Shown here: positions 8,376-15,385 of the stretch, piece after piece
Numbering within the stretch: the stretch's first letter is position 1
Layout of the letters: each line of letters starts with the position of its first letter
Source: Pseudovibrio sp947494035
GTDB lineage: Bacteria > Pseudomonadota > Alphaproteobacteria > Rhizobiales > Stappiaceae
Direction of reading: 5' to 3'
Assembly (NCBI GenBank): GCA_947494035.1
Contig: CANLTN010000003.1
Span: 186,001-250,000 of the forward strand
DNA: 64,000 bases
Position numbers and translations under genes: made by a program
Notes under the pieces: generated by a model
The model's input: the letters and a program-made list of their open reading frames with translations, nothing else
The model's database searches: none
Told to the model about the DNA's origin: nothing

Positions 8376-9656
8376 TTAAGCACCAATGACTTCAACGCCA
8401 TTCATGTACGGGCGCAGAACCTCAGGAACAGTGATGGTGCCATCAGCGTTCTGATAGTTTTCCATTACCGCAATCAGGCAACGTCCCACAGCAAGACCAG
8501 AACCGTTCAGTGTATGAACAAACTTCAGAGTCTTCTCGCCTTCCACACGATAACGCGTGTTCATGCGGCGACCCTGAAAGTCTCCACAAACAGAGCAGGA
8601 AGAAATCTCACGGTAAGCATCCTGACCCGGCAACCACACTTCAATGTCATAGGTTTTGCGCGCGCCAAAGCCCATATCGCCAGCACACAAGGTGACCACA
8701 CGGTAGTGCAAGCCCAGAAGCTTCAACACTTTCTCTGCAGATTCGCGCATGCGCTCCAGCTCATCAAGAGAGCTGTTCTCATCGGTGATGGAAACAAGCT
8801 CACACTTCTGGAACTGGTGCTGACGCAACATACCAGCCGTATCACGGCCAGCAGAACCTGCCTCAGAGCGGAAACAGTAAGTCAGCGCAGTCACACGGAT
8901 CGGCAGATCAGCTTCAGCAAGCGTTTCACCGGAAACCATATTGGTCAACGGGACTTCCGCAGTCGGGATCATCCAGTGACCGGTCGCCTGATCACGGAAC
9001 TGATCTTCGGCAAACTTCGGCAACTGGCCCGTACCATAAAGCGCATTGTCACGCACCAGCAGCGGTGGAGACACTTCCGTATAACCATGCTCCTGGGTGT
9101 GTAGATCAATCATGAACTGACCCAGAGCGCGTTCCAAACGGGCAATCTGGCTCTTCAGGATAACAAAGCGGGACCCAGACATCTTGGCAGCCGCCTCAAA
9201 GTCCATGCCGCCCAGTTTTTCGCCCAGCTCGTAGTGCTCTTTCTGGTCAAAGTTCTTACGCGGTTTCTCGCCATGCATGTGCAGCAGAACGTTGTCATCT
9301 TCGTTCGCACCCTCCGGCACATCCTCAAGCGGAATGTTGGGGATAACAGCCAGAGCACTCTCAAGAGCAGCGTTCAGTTTACGCTGTTCTTCTTCACCGT
9401 TCTGAATAAAGCTTTTAATTTCGGCAACTTCAGCCTTCAGGGCCTCGGCTTTTTCCGTATCGCCCTGGCCCATGGCCATACCAATTTCTTTGGATGCGGA
9501 GTTACGGCGCTGCTGCGCTTCCTGAAGCTTGGTGGTGTGGGAACGGCGCGCATCGTCCAGTTCAACAAGATGCGCAGCGCGTGGCTCTTGGCCGCGTTTA
9601 GCGAGAGCCGCATCAAGGCTCTCCTGATTTTCACGAATCCACTTGATATCAAGCAT
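8376..9656 (-). CDS. serS: Seryl-tRNA synthetase
   Basis: Class II synthetase charging tRNA-Ser (and tRNA-Sec where present), 426 residues, normal length. The N-terminal coiled-coil arm spans about 30-105. Motif 2 reads FRSEAGSAGRDTAGMLRQHQ and motif 3 GSGLAVGRCLIAVMENYQ. It starts MLDIKWIRENQ, typical of the alphaproteobacterial enzyme. It lies between tatC and surE in the same direction. Confidence 0.96.
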   Translation of the reverse strand: MLDIKWIRENQESLDAALAKRGQEPRAAHLVELDDARRSHTTKLQEAQQRRNSASKEIGMAMGQGDTEKAEALKAEVAEIKSFIQNGEEEQRKLNAALESALAVIPNIPLEDVPEGANEDDNVLLHMHGEKPRKNFDQKEHYELGEKLGGMDFEAAAKMSGSRFVILKSQIARLERALGQFMIDLHTQEHGYTEVSPPLLVRDNALYGTGQLPKFAEDQFRDQATGHWMIPTAEVPLTNMVSGETLAEADLPIRVTALTYCFRSEAGSAGRDTAGMLRQHQFQKCELVSITDENSSLDELERMRESAEKVLKLLGLHYRVVTLCAGDMGFGARKTYDIEVWLPGQDAYREISSCSVCGDFQGRRMNTRYRVEGEKTLKFVHTLNGSGLAVGRCLIAVMENYQNADGTITVPEVLRPYMNGVEVIGA

Positions 9657-9727
9657 AACTTAGTAACCCCGGCAGGTTTGCCTTCTAAACAACCCGCCGG
9701 GAATACACGATAGAGCAGGAAGAGAGT

Positions 9728-10513
9728 TTACTCCTCTTCTTCCTTTTCTTTCTCTTCGCGTTTCTTCTCGACGAGCCTTACACAATAGATGGAGACTTCG
9801 TAGAGAAGCAGAGTAGGAAGTGCAAGGCCGATCTGTGAAATCGGATCCGGAGGTGTTAAAATTGCCGCAGCAGCAAACGCCCCAACAACTGCGTATTTGC
9901 GTTTCCCCTTAAGGGACTCAGAAGTCACAAGACCCGCACGCCCCAAAAGCGTCAAAACAACAGGAAGCTGAAAAACCAGACCGAACGCAAAGATAAGAAC
10001 CATTACAAAGCTCAGGTACTCACTCACGCGTGGCAACATCTCGATAGAGGCTTGCTCGTCGACCCCCATCTGCTGCATGGCAAGGAAGAAGCTCATGGCC
10101 ATCGGCATAACCAGGAAGAACACCAGAGCAGCACCAATGACGAACAGGATCGGCGTTGCAACCAGATAAGGAATAAACGCGCTGCGCTCATGTTTATAAA
10201 GGCCCGGCGCCATAAACATGTAGATCTGGCTGGCAAGCACAGGAAATGCGATAAACAGCGCACCGAACAAGGCGAGCTTCATCTGTGTGAAGAACCATTC
10301 CTGCGGTGCTGTATAAATCAGCTTCACTTCCATGCTTTCGCCGGCAGCCTCGGAAAAAGGCCTGATCAGGAAGTTGAAGATGTCGTTGGAGAAGTAAAAG
10401 CAAACCGCAAAGGCAATTGCGATCGCAATCACTGACTTCAAGAGGCGGGAACGCAATTCAATCAGGTGCTCAATCAGCGGTGCACGCGAATCTTCAATCT
10501 CGTTATCACTCAT
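9728..10513 (-). CDS. tatC: Twin-arginine translocase subunit TatC
   Basis: Polytopic receptor subunit of the Tat pathway that exports folded proteins with RR signal peptides. It has 261 residues and six predicted helices. It begins MSDNEIEDSRAPLIEHLIELRSRLLKS, with the family's cytosolic HLxELRxRL segment. The conserved FxxE-type stretch is present as FSEAAGESMEV followed by TAPQEWFF. It is the last gene of tatA-tatB-tatC, three bases after tatB. The C-terminus is a highly acidic and basic tail (KKREEKEKEEEE). Confidence 0.95.
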   Translation of the reverse strand: MSDNEIEDSRAPLIEHLIELRSRLLKSVIAIAIAFAVCFYFSNDIFNFLIRPFSEAAGESMEVKLIYTAPQEWFFTQMKLALFGALFIAFPVLASQIYMFMAPGLYKHERSAFIPYLVATPILFVIGAALVFFLVMPMAMSFFLAMQQMGVDEQASIEMLPRVSEYLSFVMVLIFAFGLVFQLPVVLTLLGRAGLVTSESLKGKRKYAVVGAFAAAAILTPPDPISQIGLALPTLLLYEVSIYCVRLVEKKREEKEKEEEE

Positions 10514-10516
10514 AAA

Positions 10517-11014
10517 TTAGCTGCCCTGGCTTTCGTCTTTGCTGGAAGGAGTGCTTACCGCATCTTCTTTTGCTTTTTTCTTGGAAGCCAGCTCAGCTGA
10601 AGAAACCACTTTCTGCTCAGGCATTTCAGCTTTTACAGGTGCAGCTTCCGGTTCACTTTCAGGCTTCTTCTCGGGAGTTTTCTCTCCCTTAAGCGAGCTT
10701 TTTACGTCGCTTTCCGCCTGTGTCATGCTGTCCTGAAGCTTCTTCTTTTCGTCCTCAAGGCTCTTTTTCAAGTCGCCAAGTGGATTGAAGTTTTGCGCTG
10801 CATCAGCCTGCTTACGCATTTCATCAATGCCAGACTGCTTCTCCGCTTCTTTGACAGCGTCATTCAAAGTGGACTGAAATTCGCCCGCCATCCGCCGCAC
10901 GCTGCCAATTGTGCGCCCGATTGTGCGCAACATGCCTGGCAGTTCTTTTGGGCCAACCACTAGAATGGCGACCACAGCGACAAGCAGCAGCTCTGTCCAT
11001 GCGATATCGAACAT
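10517..11014 (-). CDS. tatB: Sec-independent translocase TatB
   Basis: Single-pass membrane partner of TatC in the substrate receptor complex, 165 residues. The N-terminal helix MFDIAWTELLLVAVVAILVV is followed by GPKELPGMLRTIGR, which is diagnostic of TatB. An amphipathic helix and a long charged Lys/Glu/Pro tail follow. It is nearly contiguous with tatC and 169 bases from tatA. Confidence 0.94.
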   Translation of the reverse strand: MFDIAWTELLLVAVVAILVVGPKELPGMLRTIGRTIGSVRRMAGEFQSTLNDAVKEAEKQSGIDEMRKQADAAQNFNPLGDLKKSLEDEKKKLQDSMTQAESDVKSSLKGEKTPEKKPESEPEAAPVKAEMPEQKVVSSAELASKKKAKEDAVSTPSSKDESQGS

Positions 11015-11183
11015 AAAGAAGCCGTTTCGTTATTGTCACAATGGCAGCCCGTTACCGGGCCTCATCAATGACGTGTCGTGCCACTAACGGCACATCCACC
11101 AGGGAAAGGCGTGGATCACAAACCATAAGTCAGAATACACCCACTTTCCCTAAACAATTTGCATAGACTACCCTAAAGAACGC

Positions 11184-11432
11184 TTAGTCCTTTTTTGCGG
11201 TGTCTTCAGCTTTTTCCTTGGCGTTTACGGTTTCGCCTGGCGTATGATCGATTACTTTCGGATCTTCCGTCTTTTCCTTGGCGTCCGTAGCTTCCTCATT
11301 CAGCCCCTTTTTGAAGCTGTTGATGCCCTTTGCAACATCACCCATCAGCTCGGAAATCTTTCCACGTCCAAACAACAGGACTACGACAACCGCGATGATG
11401 ACGATCTGCCAAATACCAACTGAGCCCATCAA
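11184..11432 (-). CDS. tatA: Sec-independent translocase TatA
   Basis: Pore-forming or membrane-thinning subunit of the Tat system, 82 residues. One N-terminal helix (about 5-21) ends in LLFGRGKISELMGDVAKGINSFKKG, of which FGRGK and the amphipathic helix after it are family signatures. A short acidic/basic tail follows. It heads the tatABC run; the orphan ABC ATPase ends 79 bases upstream. Confidence 0.95.
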   Translation of the reverse strand: MMGSVGIWQIVIIAVVVVLLFGRGKISELMGDVAKGINSFKKGLNEEATDAKEKTEDPKVIDHTPGETVNAKEKAEDTAKKD

Positions 11433-11511
11433 ACAAACTCCTTAAGAACTCTAAACTGTGTTGTGAGAGACACTACATCCCCTAGATACTAATAGGTAGT
11501 ATCTTGAGAAA

Positions 11512-12594
11512 TTACCCACTGTGATTTACTGGGGCCTCTCGTTCAAAAACCAAAACGTTCTCTGCGTTTATACACAAGTCTATCACATCATCTGGGTAAA
11601 ATTGTAAGACATCCCTCGTACGAATACGTAGAGGATGATCTATACCTTCAACTTTTATGTCCAGAAGGTCTGCTTCACCTGCCATCGCGCGAGAAAGTAC
11701 TCTGCCCTTGAGATGGCCGCCACCATGACATACCTTTAGGTGATGTGGTCTTATACATATGGTCGCACCTGCGCCTTCTCCAAGCCCATTGGCCGGAAAG
11801 TCGCCAATCGGTGTAACCACACGGTCGCCAACAACTTTTCCGGAAATCTCGTTCAGGTCAGAAAAGAACTTGGCGGCAAATAAACTGTTCGGACGGAAGT
11901 AGATTTCTTCCGGCGTCGCCAGCTGAACCACCTCCCCGCTGCGCATCAACGCAATACGGTCACCCACCCGCAAGGCTTCTTCAGGGTCGTGTGTCACCAC
12001 CACCGCTGTCGCACCCTGCATCTTGATCATCTCCAGCGTCTGCGCACGCACATCATCGCGCAAACGGCTGTCCAGACCTGAAAATGGCTCATCCATCAGC
12101 AAAGTATGAGGCCGCGGAGCCAAGGCCCGTGCCAGTGCTGCGCGCTGCTGCTCACCGCCCGAAAGGCCGTGCGGGTAGTCATTCACAAACTGTCCCAGAC
12201 CAACCATCTCCAGCGCCTCACGCGCCCGGCGCTCGGCCACATCGGAGGCAAGGTCGGACAGACCAAACTTCACATTGTCAAGGATCGTTAAATGCGGAAA
12301 CAGCGCATAGTCCTGGAACATGAGCCCCACACCGCGTCTTTCCGGTGGCAGGAAGTGGTGTTCATCAGCAACCACAGAACCATTAATGCGCACACTGCCC
12401 CGCTGCTGACGCACAACCCCTGCCGCAATGCGCAGCAATGTCGTCTTTCCGCAACCAGAATGCCCCAGCAAACACAGCACTTCTCCGCTTTGCAACGAAA
12501 TTGAAATACCGCGAACCGCAGGTAACTCCCCATAATGATGGTAGATATTGTCAAACACCAGACGCTCTGATGTTGCGACCTTCTCTGGTCCCAT
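11512..12594 (-). CDS. Orphan ABC transporter ATP-binding protein, FbpC/PotA-like
   Basis: Cytosolic ATPase subunit of an import-type ABC transporter, 360 residues. The start at 12594 is set by GAGGG five bases upstream; the frame runs 18 codons further without support. Walker A is GHSGCGKT (44-51), the signature LSGGEQQR, and Walker B LLMDEP. The C-terminal part has the TOBE-like pattern of FbpC iron(III) or putrescine ATPases. No permease or binding protein gene is nearby: neighbours are scpB (upstream) and tatA. It could serve a transporter encoded elsewhere; substrate unknown. Confidence 0.85.
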   Translation of the reverse strand: MGPEKVATSERLVFDNIYHHYGELPAVRGISISLQSGEVLCLLGHSGCGKTTLLRIAAGVVRQQRGSVRINGSVVADEHHFLPPERRGVGLMFQDYALFPHLTILDNVKFGLSDLASDVAERRAREALEMVGLGQFVNDYPHGLSGGEQQRAALARALAPRPHTLLMDEPFSGLDSRLRDDVRAQTLEMIKMQGATAVVVTHDPEEALRVGDRIALMRSGEVVQLATPEEIYFRPNSLFAAKFFSDLNEISGKVVGDRVVTPIGDFPANGLGEGAGATICIRPHHLKVCHGGGHLKGRVLSRAMAGEADLLDIKVEGIDHPLRIRTRDVLQFYPDDVIDLCINAENVLVFEREAPVNHSG

Positions 12595-12651
12595 TAGTCC
12601 CTCATAAAACTCGCAGATGACCGAACAAGATTCCCGGCCGTTCTGCATGGT

Positions 12652-13368
12652 TTATTTTTCTCCGGCGTCTTCTTCAAGTGCGCCAGTTGCAAACATTTCA
12701 CTTTCATCCAGAGGATCTTCATCCTCCGCCAAATCAATACTGTCGTCCGGCGCAGGCACATGGAAGCTGGCAGGAATGGCGCTATCAAGCAGCCCTGCCC
12801 CTTTCAGCTCTTCCAGACCTGGCAGGTCCCTGATGCTCTCAAGACCAAAATGATCAAGGAAATCAAAGGTGGTACCGTAGGTCACAGGACGTCCCGGCGT
12901 TCTGCGGCGACCCCGCATACGCACCCACCCCGTCTCCAGAAGGACATCAAGCGTCCCCTTAGATGTAGAAACCCCGCGGATATCTTCAATCTCTGCACGG
13001 GTCACGGGTTGGTGAAAAGCGATGATCGCCAGTGTTTCCAGCGCAGCACGCGACAGCCGCCGCTGTTCAACAGCCTCACGGTGCAAGATGAACGACAGGT
13101 CTGCAGCTGTGCGAAACGACCACCGATCCTCGCTGGAGCGCAGCTGCACACCGCGTTTGCGATAATGCGCCCGCAACCGGTTGAGCGCCCCGCGAATATC
13201 CCGGTTACCTGGAACACGCTTGCTCAGCTCCGTAAAGCTCAAAGGCTCCGCACTGGCAAAAATCAGCGCCTCAACCATACGGTCTGTCTCTAAGATCTCG
13301 CCGACATCAGAAGCCTCAACAGCTTCATCCGCCACAGTACTATCAGGAAGATCAGGCGTTTTACTCAT
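12652..13368 (-). CDS. scpB: Segregation and condensation protein B
   Basis: Kleisin-associated winged-helix subunit of the Smc-ScpAB condensin, 238 residues. Core pattern: MVEALIFASAEPLSFTELSKRV near residue 30, then LETLAIIAFHQPVTRAEIEDIRGVS and GRPVTYGTTFDFLDHFG. The C-terminus is long and acidic, as in alphaproteobacteria. Its ATG overlaps the scpA stop by four bases (ATGA), showing translational coupling. Confidence 0.94.
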   Translation of the reverse strand: MSKTPDLPDSTVADEAVEASDVGEILETDRMVEALIFASAEPLSFTELSKRVPGNRDIRGALNRLRAHYRKRGVQLRSSEDRWSFRTAADLSFILHREAVEQRRLSRAALETLAIIAFHQPVTRAEIEDIRGVSTSKGTLDVLLETGWVRMRGRRRTPGRPVTYGTTFDFLDHFGLESIRDLPGLEELKGAGLLDSAIPASFHVPAPDDSIDLAEDEDPLDESEMFATGALEEDAGEK

Positions 13369-14237
13369 GACAGTTCTGCCTCCTCTTTCTCAGGAGCTTC
13401 AGTTCCTTCATCCGTATCATTCTCATCCGGAGTGCGCTGCGAGGCGCGCACATAGATCGTCTCAAACGGCGCGGACTGCTGAATATCAAGCAGCCCCTCG
13501 CGCACCAGCTCCAGACTGGCAGAAAACGCCGAGGCCATTGCACTCGCCCTTTCCTTCGGGTTTTCCAGATAAGCCGCGAGGAACTGCTCAATGGGCGTCC
13601 ACACCGCAACCTGCCCCACAAGGCGGATCAGAATTTCCCGCGCATCCTGAAGCGACCACACCTGCCGCTTCTTCACATGCACCGACGTCACCGAATGACG
13701 CTGGCGCTGCGAGGCATACGCCATCAGCACATCATAAAGCGTGGCAGTCCAGACACTGCGCCGGTCCACCGACACAGTCTCGGGAGCACCACGCGAAAAC
13801 ACCTCACGGCCCAAACGGGCGCGGTTCATCAGCTTGGCAGACGCATCCCGCATGGCTTCCAGCCGCTGCAGGCGAAACGCCAGCGCCGCTGCCAGCTCTT
13901 CGCCCGTCGGCTCGTCACTGTCCTTTTGCTGCGGAATCAGCAGGCGCGACTTCAGGTAAGCCAGCCACGCTGCCATCACCAGATAGTCCGCCGCCAGCTC
14001 CAGCCGCAGCCTGCGCGCTTCCTTGACGAACTCAAGGTATTGCTCGGTCAGCGCCAATATGGAGATTTTGGTGATATCAACCTTCTGGCTACGCGCCAGC
14101 ACCAAGAGCACATCAAGCGGGCCTTCAAACCCGTCCACATCCACAAGCAGGTTCGGCTCACCAGCCGCGGGCTGCGGGGCAGCAACCGCGCTTACCAGCG
14201 CCTCTTCTACCGGATCTGTGGCCTCAATGTCGCTCAA
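13365..14237 (-). CDS. scpA: Segregation and condensation protein A
   Basis: Kleisin subunit bridging the Smc heads, 290 residues. The family segment VDVDGFEGPLDVLLVLARSQ is at about 28-47, followed by KVDITKISILALTEQYLEFV. The C-terminal winged helix contains LVREGLLDIQQSAPFETIYVR. The N-terminal extension of about 28 residues is variable. It follows nagZ by 61 bases and overlaps scpB; the nagZ-scpA-scpB order is common in alphaproteobacteria. Confidence 0.94.
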   Translation of the reverse strand: MSDIEATDPVEEALVSAVAAPQPAAGEPNLLVDVDGFEGPLDVLLVLARSQKVDITKISILALTEQYLEFVKEARRLRLELAADYLVMAAWLAYLKSRLLIPQQKDSDEPTGEELAAALAFRLQRLEAMRDASAKLMNRARLGREVFSRGAPETVSVDRRSVWTATLYDVLMAYASQRQRHSVTSVHVKKRQVWSLQDAREILIRLVGQVAVWTPIEQFLAAYLENPKERASAMASAFSASLELVREGLLDIQQSAPFETIYVRASQRTPDENDTDEGTEAPEKEEAELS

Positions 14238-14298
14238 GCATCAATCCTTCTGGTGTGGTTGAATCGTAAGTTGCAGCCTTACGCCAGCATACACAGTC

Positions 14299-15312
14299 TT
14301 AAACAACCGCGCATAGCTCATCAAACTCTGCCCGCAAGCCAGTTTCATCCCCATCAAACACTTGGGTATTTCGCTGCATAGCAGTTTCAAGACGCTCTGC
14401 CCGCTTTCCTGTTACCTCCGGCACCGCCGAAGCAACCACTTGCATCTCATCCAGCTCGCCATTGCAATGCAGAACCAGATCACAGCCGGCTGTAACAATC
14501 TTCTCCACCCGGCTCTTCAGATCACCACCAAGCGCCTTCATGGAAATATCATCACTGATCAGGACCCCATCAAAACCTATAGCGTCCCGAATAACTCTTT
14601 GAATAGCATAGGAAGATTGCGTAACAGGATGATCTGGGTCAATGTCTTTAAAGACGATGTGGGCAGTCATTCCCATGGGACAATCCCGCAGGGCTTTGAA
14701 CGGCAACAAGTCCCGCTGCGCCAACGCCTCAAAGTTGCATGTTACCTCAGGCAGGGAAAGATGGCTATCAACCAACGCCCGCCCATGCCCCGGCATATGC
14801 TTCATAACCGGCATAACCCCTGCTGCCAGACAGCCATCCATAGCCGCGCGGCCCAGCTCACTCACAAGCTCAGGGTCAGAGCCATAAGCCCGCAAGCCGA
14901 TAATATCGCTCGCGCCTGCAACAGGCATATCAAGACATGGAATACAGTTCGCGCTGAGCCCAAGCTTGCGCAAATCCAGACCAATCAGCAAGGCATGAAG
15001 ATACGCGGCCCGTTTCGCCGCCGCTTGGTCGCGCTCATAAAGGCGTCCAATGGTGCCCGCAGCCGGATAGACCGGCACATGCGGCGCGCCAAAGCGCTGC
15101 ACGCGGCCACCTTCTTGATCAATGAAGACAGGCGCATCGCCGCGCCCAACGGCTTCACGAAAGTCCGCGCATAAACGGCGGATCTGATCCGCGTTTTCCA
15201 TGTTGCGCGCAAACAGGATCAGACCAACTGGTTGCTGGTCCCGAAAAAAGGCCTTGTCCTCAGCACCAAGCTCAGGCCCAAGGCATCCGGAAATGAACGA
15301 TTTTAAAGACAT
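14299..15312 (-). CDS. nagZ: Beta-N-acetylhexosaminidase (GH3), peptidoglycan recycling
   Basis: Cytosolic glycoside hydrolase removing GlcNAc from anhydromuropeptides, 337 residues. The GH3 NagZ signature KHMPGHG followed by DSHLSLPEV is at about 166-183; this loop carries the catalytic His/Asp pair. The nucleophile region reads VLISDDISMKAL. FIDQEGGRVQR lies near residue 65. Length and motifs are normal. It stands between the SPOR-domain gene and scpA in one direction. Confidence 0.94.
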   Translation of the reverse strand: MSLKSFISGCLGPELGAEDKAFFRDQQPVGLILFARNMENADQIRRLCADFREAVGRGDAPVFIDQEGGRVQRFGAPHVPVYPAAGTIGRLYERDQAAAKRAAYLHALLIGLDLRKLGLSANCIPCLDMPVAGASDIIGLRAYGSDPELVSELGRAAMDGCLAAGVMPVMKHMPGHGRALVDSHLSLPEVTCNFEALAQRDLLPFKALRDCPMGMTAHIVFKDIDPDHPVTQSSYAIQRVIRDAIGFDGVLISDDISMKALGGDLKSRVEKIVTAGCDLVLHCNGELDEMQVVASAVPEVTGKRAERLETAMQRNTQVFDGDETGLRAEFDELCAVV

Positions 15313-15325
15313 GGATAAAGCTGGT

Positions 15326-15352
15326 AGCTTGACGCTGTTACCGCGTCAAGCT
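15326..15352 (-). terminator. Possible terminator after the SPOR-domain gene
   Basis: AGCTTGACGC (15326-15335) pairs perfectly with GCGTCAAGCT (15343-15352). The U-tract is weak on the minus strand (ACCAGCTTTATCC), so it may attenuate rather than end transcription into nagZ. Confidence 0.4.
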
Positions 15353-15385
15353 CCAAAGAGTAGTCCAGAAACCGGGAGTTCTGAT

